From Crocinitomicaceae bacterium (GTDB lineage Bacteria > Bacteroidota > Bacteroidia > Flavobacteriales_D > Crocinitomicaceae): a stretch of DNA of 64,000 nucleotides. The stretch lies in contig JADJGJ010000001.1 in NCBI GenBank assembly GCA_016708105.1, forward strand, positions 1,426,001 through 1,490,000, written 5' to 3'. The notes below the pieces were generated by a model. It saw only the letters and a list, made by a program, of their open reading frames with translations, was not told the origin of the DNA and made no database searches. Below are positions 17,201 to 25,164 of the stretch, piece by piece. The position numbers were made by a program, and so were the translations under genes. Every line of letters starts with the position of its first letter. Positions within the stretch are counted from its first letter, which is position 1.

Positions 17201-17848
17201 TTATTTTGACAGTAGGTACATGGCATCTGTATTACCTGATTCAACCTGATTAATGTATGGATACAATTTTGTTTTAACCATTTTTAAATCAGAAAATCGG
17301 TTTTGAAATTCTTTAGCGAAATCAGCTTTCCATAAAAATCCTGTATTCCCTCTGTAATTTATTTCTGTGATCTGATCTGCAAAATATTCAAATCCCCAGA
17401 TATACTTTTTTGAACAACGGTAAATCTCAGACATGATCTTCGTGTAGTCATTTGGTGAAATGTGTATCAGAACGCCATTGGTGACTACCACATCAAAATA
17501 ATTATCTCTAAACGGAATATCAAACCCGCTTCCCTGAATAATGTTGATGCCTTTTAGCAGTTCTTTTGATCTTTCTACACCATACCATTGTAATTCGATT
17601 CCATAAAGATTCGTGAATCCTTGGCTTTGAAGACCTCTGAGTTGCATACCAATATTACAACCAACCTCCAAGATTTTAGCATCCTTTGGAAGGTTACCAA
17701 TAAACTCATCATTCATTTCTAATTTGGTTAAGCCGTATTGTTTCAAATAGTAACTATCCCATTCAGACTCGGTGAAGAGATTGCGCTCAGTATAGTCTTT
17801 TCCAAAGTTGCCTGACCAAAAATCGGTTTGTTCTGTTTTAAATTCCAT
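17201..17848 (-). CDS. Pseudaminic acid biosynthesis-associated methyltransferase
   Basis: A 215-residue class I SAM methyltransferase. The SAM-binding motif EVGCNIGMQ lies at 61-69, the acidic residue after the second strand in LYGIELQ, and a catalytic-loop segment VVTNGVLIHI in the middle. The start MEFKTEQTDFWSGNFGKDYTERN fits the small methylase family found within pse operons, which have been named for that association. Its substrate is not established; modification of the sugar or of the glycan is an inference. It lies between pseC (1 bp away) and pseF, so it is certainly part of the operon. Confidence 0.9.
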   Translation of the reverse strand: MEFKTEQTDFWSGNFGKDYTERNLFTESEWDSYYLKQYGLTKLEMNDEFIGNLPKDAKILEVGCNIGMQLRGLQSQGFTNLYGIELQWYGVERSKELLKGINIIQGSGFDIPFRDNYFDVVVTNGVLIHISPNDYTKIMSEIYRCSKKYIWGFEYFADQITEINYRGNTGFLWKADFAKEFQNRFSDLKMVKTKLYPYINQVESGNTDAMYLLSK

Positions 17849-17849
17849 T

Positions 17850-19007
17850 TCAATTTTTATTAAAGAATGACAATATCATCTCAACAACATACCCTTGCTC
17901 CCCCTCACTCAATCCCGGATACATAGGCAAACTCAAACAACGCTCGTAGTATTTTTCTGCATGTGGGAAATCGCCTTGCTTCCAACCTAATGATTGATAG
18001 TAGGGGTGGAGGTGAACCGGTATGTAATGTACTTGGGTGAAAATATTTTTTGTTTTAAGGTAATCGTATAGTGCTTTGCGCTGATCGGTTTCTATTACAA
18101 ATAAATGCCATGCGTTGAAGAATGGGTGGGGCTGTGCTTGCATTTTAATTTCTCTGACATTGCGGAATGCATCTCGGTACTTTTGTGCAATGGCAATTCG
18201 TTTAATTAATCCTTTATCAGCTTTGGCAAGTTGTGTTATGCCAAGTGCACAATTCATATCAGGCAATCTGTAATTGTAACCTAGTTGTTGCATTTCATGA
18301 TACCATCCGCCTTTTTCCAGCGGCATGTTTTCACGACTGATACCATGTGTGCGCAACGTGATTAGTTGTTTGTACAAATGTTCGTCACTGGTTGTTACCA
18401 TGCCGCCTTCACCGCAGGCAATATGCTTAACGGGGTGAAATGAAAAACAAGTTAAGTGACTGTATTTACCTGAACCGGCTTTTGTTTTTTCATTGCGTGA
18501 ATCCAAAAAATATGCGCCGGGTGCATGGCAGGCATCTTCAACTATCCACAAACTAAATTCATCTGCAAGTTTTCTCAGTCTTTCAGTGTTCACAGGTAAT
18601 CCTGTAAAATCAACCGGTACAATACCTGCGTAGGTTCCGGGTTTTGATGAACGAAGTTTTTTTTCAAGCAAATCAAGATCCATTAAAAAGGTTGCTGGAT
18701 CTATATCAACAAAATCAATTTCAGCACCGGCGTACAAAAATGCATTAGCTGATGCGGCGAATGTAATAGGAGTGGTGATTATTTTTTGCCCCGGTTTTAC
18801 ATTCAAGGCAAGTGCACATAAATGCAACGCAGCTGTTCCGTTTGAACAAGCTACTGCATATTTTGCGTCAACGTACCGGGCAAATTTTTCTTCAAATTCT
18901 TTGACTAAGGGGCCTTGCGTCAAAAAATCAGATTTCAATGCAGCTACTACGGCTGCAATATCTGTTTCATCAATGGTTTGTTTTCCGTATGGAATGGGTT
19001 GCGTCAT
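17850..19007 (-). CDS. pseC: UDP-4-keto-6-deoxy-AltNAc aminotransferase
   Basis: A 385-residue DegT/DnrJ/EryC1 PLP aminotransferase. The Schiff-base lysine is K194 in SFHPVKHIACGEGG, with Asp158 in VEDACHAPGA holding the pyridine nitrogen, and SNGTAALH near residue 55 binding phosphate. It transfers an amino group to C4 of the PseB product, using glutamate in known homologues. Starts MTQPIPYGKQTI, which is typical. It overlaps pseB by ATGA (4 bp), indicating translational coupling. Confidence 0.95.
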   Translation of the reverse strand: MTQPIPYGKQTIDETDIAAVVAALKSDFLTQGPLVKEFEEKFARYVDAKYAVACSNGTAALHLCALALNVKPGQKIITTPITFAASANAFLYAGAEIDFVDIDPATFLMDLDLLEKKLRSSKPGTYAGIVPVDFTGLPVNTERLRKLADEFSLWIVEDACHAPGAYFLDSRNEKTKAGSGKYSHLTCFSFHPVKHIACGEGGMVTTSDEHLYKQLITLRTHGISRENMPLEKGGWYHEMQQLGYNYRLPDMNCALGITQLAKADKGLIKRIAIAQKYRDAFRNVREIKMQAQPHPFFNAWHLFVIETDQRKALYDYLKTKNIFTQVHYIPVHLHPYYQSLGWKQGDFPHAEKYYERCLSLPMYPGLSEGEQGYVVEMILSFFNKN

Positions 19008-20020
19008 ACTGTAAAAGCAGGATCAACATGTTTTTTTATCAAGGTGCGTAAAGTTTCAGCATCAACCCATTCAGTGTTTTCACCTGAGTTATATTGAAAA
19101 CCTTCTTTCACTTTTTTTGCGTTAAATGAAGTTACAAATTCATCTACTTTCCAATTGGGTACGCTTGGAATAATTGCGTAATATCGTCCCAAATCATAGG
19201 TGTAAAATGAGTCAGATGAAGTGATCATTTCTTCGTGAATTTTTTCTCCGGGTCTGATTCCAACCACGCGATGTTCAAGACTGGGTGCAATTGCTTTTGC
19301 CACTTCTGTCAGTTTGTATGACGGAATTTTTGGTACAAATATTTCTCCTCCCCAGGCTTGATCTAAGGCGTGCAAAACCATGTCAACCCCTTCATCCAGT
19401 GAAATATTAAAGCGTGTCATGTTTGGGTCAGTAATAGGAATAAAACCATCTTTTCTTTTCTTGATAAAAAACGGAATGACAGACCCATTTGAGCCCATTA
19501 CATTTCCATATCTCACAACAGAAAATTTAATTTGATTTGCACCTTTGATATTATTTGCAGCAACAAATAATTTGTCAGAAGCCAGCTTAGTTGCACCATA
19601 TAAATTGATAGGGGCTGCTGCTTTGTCTGTTGATAGTGCAACAACTCGTTTCACTTGTGTTTCCAGCGCTGCGTTGATTACGTTTTCAGCGCCAAGCACA
19701 TTGGTTTTAACGCATTCCATTGGATTGTATTCAGCAATGTGAACGTGTTTCATAGCCGCTGCATGAATGACAAAATCAACTTCTTTAAACGCTCTTTTCA
19801 GACGATCAAAATCACGTACATCACCAATGAAATAGCGAATTGCTTTATAGTCTGACTGCGGAAATTCTTGCGCCATTTCAAATTGCTTCTGCTCATCACG
19901 TGAAAAAATAACCAGCCGTTTTACATTCGGGTACTGTTTCAAAATACGGCGCGTAAGCGCTTTGCCAAGTGATCCGGTTCCGCCGGTGATTAGTATTGAT
20001 TTTTCATTCAGGTCAAGCAT
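19004..20020 (-). CDS. pseB: UDP-N-acetylglucosamine 4,6-dehydratase (inverting)
   Basis: First enzyme of the pathway: it converts UDP-GlcNAc to the 4-keto-6-deoxy-arabino-hexulose derivative with inversion at C5. This 338-residue SDR protein has the NADP-binding motif TGGTGSLG at 12-19, the HAAAMKHV segment typical of this group, Asp132-Lys133 in STDKAAAP (the catalytic pair of inverting dehydratases) and YGATK with Tyr141 and Lys145. It follows the DUF115-like gene by 7 bp and overlaps pseC. Confidence 0.96.
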   Translation of the reverse strand: MLDLNEKSILITGGTGSLGKALTRRILKQYPNVKRLVIFSRDEQKQFEMAQEFPQSDYKAIRYFIGDVRDFDRLKRAFKEVDFVIHAAAMKHVHIAEYNPMECVKTNVLGAENVINAALETQVKRVVALSTDKAAAPINLYGATKLASDKLFVAANNIKGANQIKFSVVRYGNVMGSNGSVIPFFIKKRKDGFIPITDPNMTRFNISLDEGVDMVLHALDQAWGGEIFVPKIPSYKLTEVAKAIAPSLEHRVVGIRPGEKIHEEMITSSDSFYTYDLGRYYAIIPSVPNWKVDEFVTSFNAKKVKEGFQYNSGENTEWVDAETLRTLIKKHVDPAFTV

Positions 20021-20027
20021 ACTTTTA

Positions 20028-20918
20028 TCAGTCGTTTGAATTTTTTATAAAGATATCCATTTTTTCACGGGGGAAAGCGTCAATGTATGAGCCTTCAGTC
20101 AGGTTGATTATTTTTACGCCTTTGCTTTGTGCGTATTGCTGTACTTCAAAATATCCCTTGAAAGCAAGATAAAATTTATGAATGATTTCATGCAAGGCAC
20201 GATATCCAACTCCTCCAACACCATTCATGCGCTCAGGTTTAGCGTCTTTATCATAAAAATGAGGCTGACCCACGTAAGCAATATTATTTTCATCAACATG
20301 TATTTGCTGAAGCCAACTGTGTTCAACACCTACCAAGTAAATTTTTTGATAGTTCAGCCAAATCATATTCATTACTGATGGCCCAATGACATTATGTAAT
20401 CGCGGCAATCCTAAACGCTTGTTGAAACAGAAATTTTTAAATCCGTTGCTGCCTTCAAATGGTATGATGTTAAAATAGATGATGTGAATGTTTTTATTTT
20501 CAGCCAGAATATCTTGCCAGAATTTTTTCTTTTTTGCCGGCCAGGGAATGAACAAATACATTTCCCAATTTACTTTTTTTGCAAGATTTTGAAAGATATT
20601 ATTTCTAAACGTGATGTACATTTCTTTTACATCATCTTCCCAAAAATCAGGCGCTGCAAGCATGTAATATTTTGGCTGCATTTTTTCAAACACCGGATGC
20701 TCACAAAAAGCATTTACTGCAACGGCATCCATATTTTCTATGCGTTTGATGAATTCAGAATTTTCAATTAATCCGGCAAGAGATGGTCCGTTTCCTAAAA
20801 TAATTGCGGATGTTTTTTTTTGTGTGATTTGCCGATGCAGATTTTTAAAACGAGATACAAAAAGTATCTTGATTAATCCAATGAAGAACAAACGGGTATT
20901 GGATAAAAATTTTATCAT
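20028..20918 (-). CDS. DUF115/Maf-like protein, candidate pseudaminic acid transferase
   Basis: A 296-residue protein with the motif ILGNGPSLAG at 40-49 and the later segments AVNAFCEHP and KIYLVGVEHSWLQQ, the pattern of the DUF115 (MAF_flag10, MptE-like) family. Known Maf proteins put pseudaminic or legionaminic acid on flagellins. No flagellar gene is seen here, so the acceptor would be another surface protein or glycan. The N-terminus has a hydrophobic stretch (LFFIGLIKILFVS) that could associate with the membrane. It is wedged between the GT2 gene (immediately adjacent) and pseB (7 bp). Family assignment rests on motifs only; the transfer role is inferred. Confidence 0.6.
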   Translation of the reverse strand: MIKFLSNTRLFFIGLIKILFVSRFKNLHRQITQKKTSAIILGNGPSLAGLIENSEFIKRIENMDAVAVNAFCEHPVFEKMQPKYYMLAAPDFWEDDVKEMYITFRNNIFQNLAKKVNWEMYLFIPWPAKKKKFWQDILAENKNIHIIYFNIIPFEGSNGFKNFCFNKRLGLPRLHNVIGPSVMNMIWLNYQKIYLVGVEHSWLQQIHVDENNIAYVGQPHFYDKDAKPERMNGVGGVGYRALHEIIHKFYLAFKGYFEVQQYAQSKGVKIINLTEGSYIDAFPREKMDIFIKNSND

Positions 20919-21830
20919 TTAATTGGTTGCTTTCAAAAATAATCCCTTACTCACCCATGCTCTGAATCTCACAATCATATTGCCTTTTGCCGCTTGCCCT
21001 TTGATAATATAGATGGACCAAAGCACCAAACTGGCTGCCCATTTTACTATTTCAATTCCATATCTTTTTAAGGCTGACATGCCGCCTTCTCTGCTCACGC
21101 GCAATCGTTCACTGTAACCTGTACCTAATGCCTGCTTGCGAATAAACTCAGCCGTTGTGCGTTCTACCGGCACACAATGATATACAATTGCATTGGGAAT
21201 GTATACGACTTTTAGCTCAGGAAAGTTGTATATCCGCTGAAAAATATCTTTCTCTTCACCTCCTCCTAATCCTTTGCCAATTCTACCAAGTTCAGTATTG
21301 AACATACCTGCTTTTTGAAAAACATCCAAACGGAATGACATATTTGAACCTCTCGGATAATCTGACTTTGGAAAAATTCTGGTTTCATCTCCTAAATTAA
21401 AATAGCCCAGCAGTGAATTCAGGTATTTATTTTCCCAAGTAGGGATGATGGATTCATAGTGCAATAAAATTTTACTTCCTATTGCTGCAACGTCAGCGTG
21501 AGCTTCAAAATACGTATATATTTTTTCAAGATAATCATCAGCAAGAAAGGCATCATCATCAATAAAAGTAATGTACTTTCCTTTTGCCTCTGTGATTCCT
21601 CGGTTGCGTCCAAAACTTAGACCTTGATTGGTTTCCAGATAATATCTGCATGAAAGATTTGGATTTTCTTCACAAAATTTTGAAAAAATTTCTTGCGTAT
21701 TACCGGGTGAATTATTGTTGATCAAAACAATCTCATACAATTTTGACGACAATGTCTGGCGGGCAAGACTTTCCAAAACACCGGGCAAATAGCGTTCTCT
21801 GTTATACGTACTGATTGTGGCAGTGATCAT
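20919..21830 (-). CDS. Family 2 glycosyltransferase
   Basis: A 303-residue GT2 enzyme (GT-A fold). It begins MITATISTYNRERYLPGVLESL, with the nucleotide-sugar metal motif FIDDDAF at 89-95 and the acceptor-side region SNMSFRLDVFQKAG, followed by a GGEEKDIFQRI segment that supplies the usual ED catalytic residues. A hydrophobic stretch near residue 265 (WAASLVLWSIYIIKG) suggests membrane contact. It is the first gene of the pse operon; the promoter should lie in the roughly 40 bp between it and the palindromic repeat at 21866. Its donor sugar is unknown. Confidence 0.9.
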   Translation of the reverse strand: MITATISTYNRERYLPGVLESLARQTLSSKLYEIVLINNNSPGNTQEIFSKFCEENPNLSCRYYLETNQGLSFGRNRGITEAKGKYITFIDDDAFLADDYLEKIYTYFEAHADVAAIGSKILLHYESIIPTWENKYLNSLLGYFNLGDETRIFPKSDYPRGSNMSFRLDVFQKAGMFNTELGRIGKGLGGGEEKDIFQRIYNFPELKVVYIPNAIVYHCVPVERTTAEFIRKQALGTGYSERLRVSREGGMSALKRYGIEIVKWAASLVLWSIYIIKGQAAKGNMIVRFRAWVSKGLFLKATN

Positions 21831-21865
21831 GAATTTTGATAGTGTTTACAAAGATACAGAATTGC

Positions 21866-21927
21866 TTTCAGTAGGCGCCGGTCGCGACCGGCGCCTACTG
21901 AAAAAAGACCGGCGCCTATTGAAAAAA
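21866..21927. repeat. 28-bp palindrome with tandem half-unit (copy 1)
   Basis: 21871-21898 is a perfect palindrome with half GTAGGCGCCGGTCG; flanking bases extend the symmetry to 38 bp (21866-21903). To its right the half-unit GACCGGCGCCTA(C/T)TGAAAAAA repeats twice with a 21-bp period (21886 and 21907). Related copies are at 27366 and 62658. The hairpin would be very stable. Confidence 0.9.
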
Positions 21928-21957
21928 AAGAATCCCGCCTATGGTGGGGCGGGATTC
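21921..21957 (-). terminator. Rho-independent terminator of the cold-shock gene
   Basis: Stem GAATCCCGCC (21930-21939) with GGCGGGATTC (21948-21957), 8-base loop. In the leftward direction it is followed by eight T residues. It ends the cold-shock transcript about 35 bp after the stop and insulates the pse operon. Confidence 0.9.
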
Positions 21958-21990
21958 AAGATCTCATTGAGTATGCGTTAATGCGCTATA

Positions 21991-22182
21991 TTAGGCTTTC
22001 TTAACTTTTACTGCATTCAATCCTTTTTTTCCTTCTTCAAGCTCGAAAGTAACGACATCGTTTTCTTTTACTTTGTCAATTAATCCTGTTGCGTGTACGA
22101 AGTACTCCTTGTTGGTGTCTTCTTCCTTGATAAACCCAAATCCTTTAGTTACGTTAAAGAATTTGACAATTCCTTTGTTCAT
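21991..22182 (-). CDS. Cold-shock domain protein
   Basis: A 63-residue single cold-shock domain. It has both nucleic-acid-binding motifs: KGFGFIKEE (RNP1) and EYFVHATGL (RNP2), with the aromatic residues in place. Such proteins bind single-stranded RNA and DNA and act as RNA chaperones. A TAnnTTTG-type element (TACATTTG) lies 25 bp upstream of the ATG and a strong terminator follows, so the gene is monocistronic. Confidence 0.96.
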   Translation of the reverse strand: MNKGIVKFFNVTKGFGFIKEEDTNKEYFVHATGLIDKVKENDVVTFELEEGKKGLNAVKVKKA

Positions 22183-22206
22183 TCTTTTTTAATTTAATAA
22201 TTTAAC

Positions 22207-22214
22207 CAAATGTA
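22207..22214 (-). promoter_or_regulatory. Putative -7 element of the cold-shock gene
   Basis: Reads TACATTTG on the minus strand, matching the Bacteroidetes -7 consensus TAnnTTTG. No good TTG element is seen at the usual spacing, so support is partial. Confidence 0.4.
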
Positions 22215-22303
22215 CGTAAAAAAATGCTCGCTGGTTCATTTTCAGGTATTTTTACAAAAAATTCCTTTTTTCATTCTGCCCAATTAAGCATTTAAAGCCT
22301 TGA

Positions 22304-23050
22304 TTACATTAGCATTCCGCCGCAAACGTGCAGGGTTTGACCGGTAACGTAGCCTGACATGTCTGAAGCCAAAAAAACAGTTGCATTAGCCACATCAAGA
22401 GGTGAGCCTCCACGCTTCAACGGAATTCCATCACGCCATCCTTGTACCACATTTTGATCTAAAACCGCGGTCATTTCAGTTTCAATAAAGCCCGGTGCTA
22501 TAGCGTTACATCTAATATTTCTTGATCCCAGTTCTTGAGCAACTGACTTTGTAAATCCAATCATTCCTGCTTTAGAAGCAGCATAGTTTGCTTGACCCGC
22601 GTTGCCTGATACACCTACCACTGAACTCATGTTGATGATGGATCCTTTTTTTGCTTTCAACATGGGTTTAATAACTGCTTTGGTAAGGTTAAAAGCAGAT
22701 TTTAAATTGGTGTTAATTACTTCATCCCATTGCTCTTCAGTCATTCTCATCAATAAGTTGTCTTTGGTAATTCCTGCATTATTTACCAGAATATCTACTG
22801 TGCCGAATTCAGCTACCACAGCGTCACAAAGTTGTTGAGCCGAATTAAAGTCAGATGCATCAGATTTGAAACCTTTGGCAGTGCCTCCATTTGCGGAGAG
22901 TTCCGCTGCAAGTGCATTTGCTTTTTCTTCTGATGACAAATAGGTGAAAGCAACTTTTGCACCTTGTTTGATAAATTCTTCAGCAATTGATTTTCCAATG
23001 CCGCGTGATGCGCCTGTGATAATGGCAACTTTTCCGTCAAGTAATCCCAT
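22304..23050 (-). CDS. fabG: 3-oxoacyl-[acyl-carrier-protein] reductase
   Basis: Reduces 3-oxoacyl-ACP with NADPH in fatty acid elongation. The 248-residue SDR has the cofactor motif TGASRGIG at 12-19, NNAG at 90-93 and the catalytic Ser143 (INMSSVVG), Tyr156 and Lys160 (YAASK). The end YVTGQTLHVCGGMLM is typical of FabG. It is transcribed alone leftward; TATCTTTG on the minus strand at 23073-23080, 22 bp before the ATG, is a candidate -7 element. Confidence 0.93.
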   Translation of the reverse strand: MGLLDGKVAIITGASRGIGKSIAEEFIKQGAKVAFTYLSSEEKANALAAELSANGGTAKGFKSDASDFNSAQQLCDAVVAEFGTVDILVNNAGITKDNLLMRMTEEQWDEVINTNLKSAFNLTKAVIKPMLKAKKGSIINMSSVVGVSGNAGQANYAASKAGMIGFTKSVAQELGSRNIRCNAIAPGFIETEMTAVLDQNVVQGWRDGIPLKRGGSPLDVANATVFLASDMSGYVTGQTLHVCGGMLM

Positions 23051-23171
23051 GTTGGTTAATTTGTGTGAGGGTCAAAGATAATTTTTTATGTTGAGAAATT
23101 GAATAGTTCTTGATCAAGCCAAAAGACGAAATGACTATCGAGGATCATGGTAATGAAGGCTTCTCGGACAA

Positions 23172-23202
23172 ATAAAAAACCCTGTCGTTAGGGACAGGGT
23201 TT
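23172..23202 (-). terminator. Terminator after the zinc-ribbon gene
   Basis: Stem AAACCCTGTC (23177-23186) with GACAGGGTTT (23193-23202) around a six-base loop. Read leftward it runs into TTTTTTATT. It lies 6 bp after the stop of 23208-23960. Confidence 0.88.
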
Positions 23203-23207
23203 GAATA

Positions 23208-23960
23208 TTATGCTTTTGCTGCAACTACTTCCGGTTCTACCAGAATTCTGCCGCAATGTTCGCACACAATAATTTTTTTGCGTGCCTGAATATCTAATTG
23301 TCTTTGAGGTGGAATTTTATTGAAGCATCCACCGCAAGCATCACGTTGTATTGTAACTACTGCTAATCCATTGCGTGAGTTATTTCTCAGACGATCGTAA
23401 GCAGTCAATAATCTTGGTTCAATTGATGCCCTTGCAGCATCAGATGATTTCACTAAGCGTTGTTCGTCTTTATCAGTTTCCGATGCAATTTCATCAAGTT
23501 CTTTTTTCTTGATTTGCAAATCTTTTTTGCGCTCAGCCAAACGATCTTTTGAAGATTGTAATACTTCCGCTTTATGATCTATTTTAGCTTTGGCCTCAGT
23601 TATTTTTTTTTCTGATAATTCAATTTCCAAAGTTTGGAATTCAATTTCTTTTGAGATAGAATCGTACTCACGATTGTTACGCACGTTTTTTTGCTGCTCA
23701 GCGTATTTTTTCATGGCTGCTTTTGCATCTTTGATCTGGTTTTTGCGATCATTGATGAATTTTTCAAGCTCGTCATTCTCTTCCTGTAATTTGGCAAGGC
23801 GTGTGTCTAAGCCTTCTATTTCGTCTTCCAAGTCTTGAACTTCAAGAGGCAGTTCACCTCGTACGGTTTTAATTTTGTCAATTTCTGAGTCAATTTGCTG
23901 AAGATCATATAATGCGTTCAGCTTTTCTTCAATGCCTGTTTCTACTACTTTTTTTGCCAT
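23208..23960 (-). CDS. Coiled-coil protein with C-terminal C4 zinc ribbon
   Basis: The 250-residue protein is mostly a long coiled coil (about 15-180, rich in E, K and heptad leucines) and ends with a zinc ribbon whose four cysteines are in ACGGCFNKIPP and VCEHCGRILVEPE. This architecture is conserved in Bacteroidetes and other bacteria (CT398/HP0958-like). The Helicobacter homologue binds RNA and assists flagellar expression, but the role here is unknown. It is co-transcribed with the upstream Nif3 gene, 4 bp away, a common pairing in this phylum. Confidence 0.88.
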   Translation of the reverse strand: MAKKVVETGIEEKLNALYDLQQIDSEIDKIKTVRGELPLEVQDLEDEIEGLDTRLAKLQEENDELEKFINDRKNQIKDAKAAMKKYAEQQKNVRNNREYDSISKEIEFQTLEIELSEKKITEAKAKIDHKAEVLQSSKDRLAERKKDLQIKKKELDEIASETDKDEQRLVKSSDAARASIEPRLLTAYDRLRNNSRNGLAVVTIQRDACGGCFNKIPPQRQLDIQARKKIIVCEHCGRILVEPEVVAAKA

Positions 23961-23964
23961 TGGT

Positions 23965-25059
23965 TTAAAAATAATTTACCGGATTGGTATTATGTTCTGT
24001 TAAGCAGGGCGCAAAGGTAGGAAATTTTTTCTGGATAATTTCAGCTAAAAGTTCAATTGTGAATTGTTCACTCTCAAAATGCCCAATATCTGCAATAACA
24101 ATTTGATTTTCAGCATCAAAAAAATCATGGTATTTATAATCTCCCGTAATAAAAATATCTGCTTTAACACTTTTTGCCGCTCCAAGCAGAAAACTTCCAC
24201 TGCCCCCACACCAGGCAACCTTTTTTATTTTTCTACCCAACAAGGGGGTATGACGAATGATTCCACAACCAAATGTTGATTTAAGTTTTTGCAGAAAATC
24301 TTTTTCATCCAGTTCATGTTCCAATTCTCCAAACATGCCTGCGCCTGAATACGCATTCTCATTCATGAGTGGCAGAATATCATAGGCGGGTTCTTCATAA
24401 GGGTGTGCGGTGATCATGGCCGGAATGAGTTTTTTTGTCAGATGAGATGGAAAAATTACTTCAATACGTTCTTCGGGTTCATGATGTCGTTCATCTATTT
24501 TTCCAACAAATGGATTCGCATCAGCACCTGCCCTGAAAGTCCCTGTTCCGCTAAGAGAAAAACTACATTCTGAATAATTTCCAATGTGTCCTGCGCCCTG
24601 TTGAAATAAAGTATCTAACACATGTTTGGCATGTTGTTGCGGAACATACACAACCAACTTATACATGCTTTCTTGAGTGCCTTGCAGAATTTGGCAATGG
24701 CTGATCTTTAATTTCTCACCAATTTTTTTGTTCACGCCGTATTGGTAATTGTCAAGATTGGTGTGAATAGCATAAATTGCAATATCATTTTTAATTGCTT
24801 TCACCAGCGTACGGTTCACATAATTGTTGGCTGATAATTTTTTAATGCCTTTGAAAATAAGCGGATGATGGGCTATCACCAAATTACATTTTTTCTTCAC
24901 GGCTTCGTCAATGATATCCTCCGTGCAGTCAAGACAAATGAGTGCATTTTTTAATTCGTCACTTGCATTTCCGGTTAACAATCCGCAATTGTCATAGCTT
25001 TCTTGAGTGCTGAGCGGAGCAAGTTCTTCAAGATAACGGGTGAGATCTGAAATTTTCAT
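23965..25059 (-). CDS. Nif3-like dinuclear metal-centre protein (long form)
   Basis: A 364-residue NIF3/YqfO-type protein. Metal ligands are seen in IAHHPLIFKGIKKL (His-His), HTNLDNYQYG, and the C-terminal IADIGHFESEQF (His and Glu). The middle insertion of about 100 residues (KLVVYVPQQHAKHVLDTLF) is the CutA-like domain that distinguishes the long form. Family members form toroidal hexamers; a role as GTP cyclohydrolase 1 type 2 is often annotated but not well proven. It shares a transcript with the zinc-ribbon gene. Confidence 0.92.
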   Translation of the reverse strand: MKISDLTRYLEELAPLSTQESYDNCGLLTGNASDELKNALICLDCTEDIIDEAVKKKCNLVIAHHPLIFKGIKKLSANNYVNRTLVKAIKNDIAIYAIHTNLDNYQYGVNKKIGEKLKISHCQILQGTQESMYKLVVYVPQQHAKHVLDTLFQQGAGHIGNYSECSFSLSGTGTFRAGADANPFVGKIDERHHEPEERIEVIFPSHLTKKLIPAMITAHPYEEPAYDILPLMNENAYSGAGMFGELEHELDEKDFLQKLKSTFGCGIIRHTPLLGRKIKKVAWCGGSGSFLLGAAKSVKADIFITGDYKYHDFFDAENQIVIADIGHFESEQFTIELLAEIIQKKFPTFAPCLTEHNTNPVNYF

Positions 25060-25164
25060 TCAGTAAAGATAAGAGAGTCTCATGAAATTAGGATAGACAT
25101 TTTTTCATATTTCAAGTCATCTACTTCAAACAATCCGTTTACTTTTACAGCTCATTTCAGTAAG

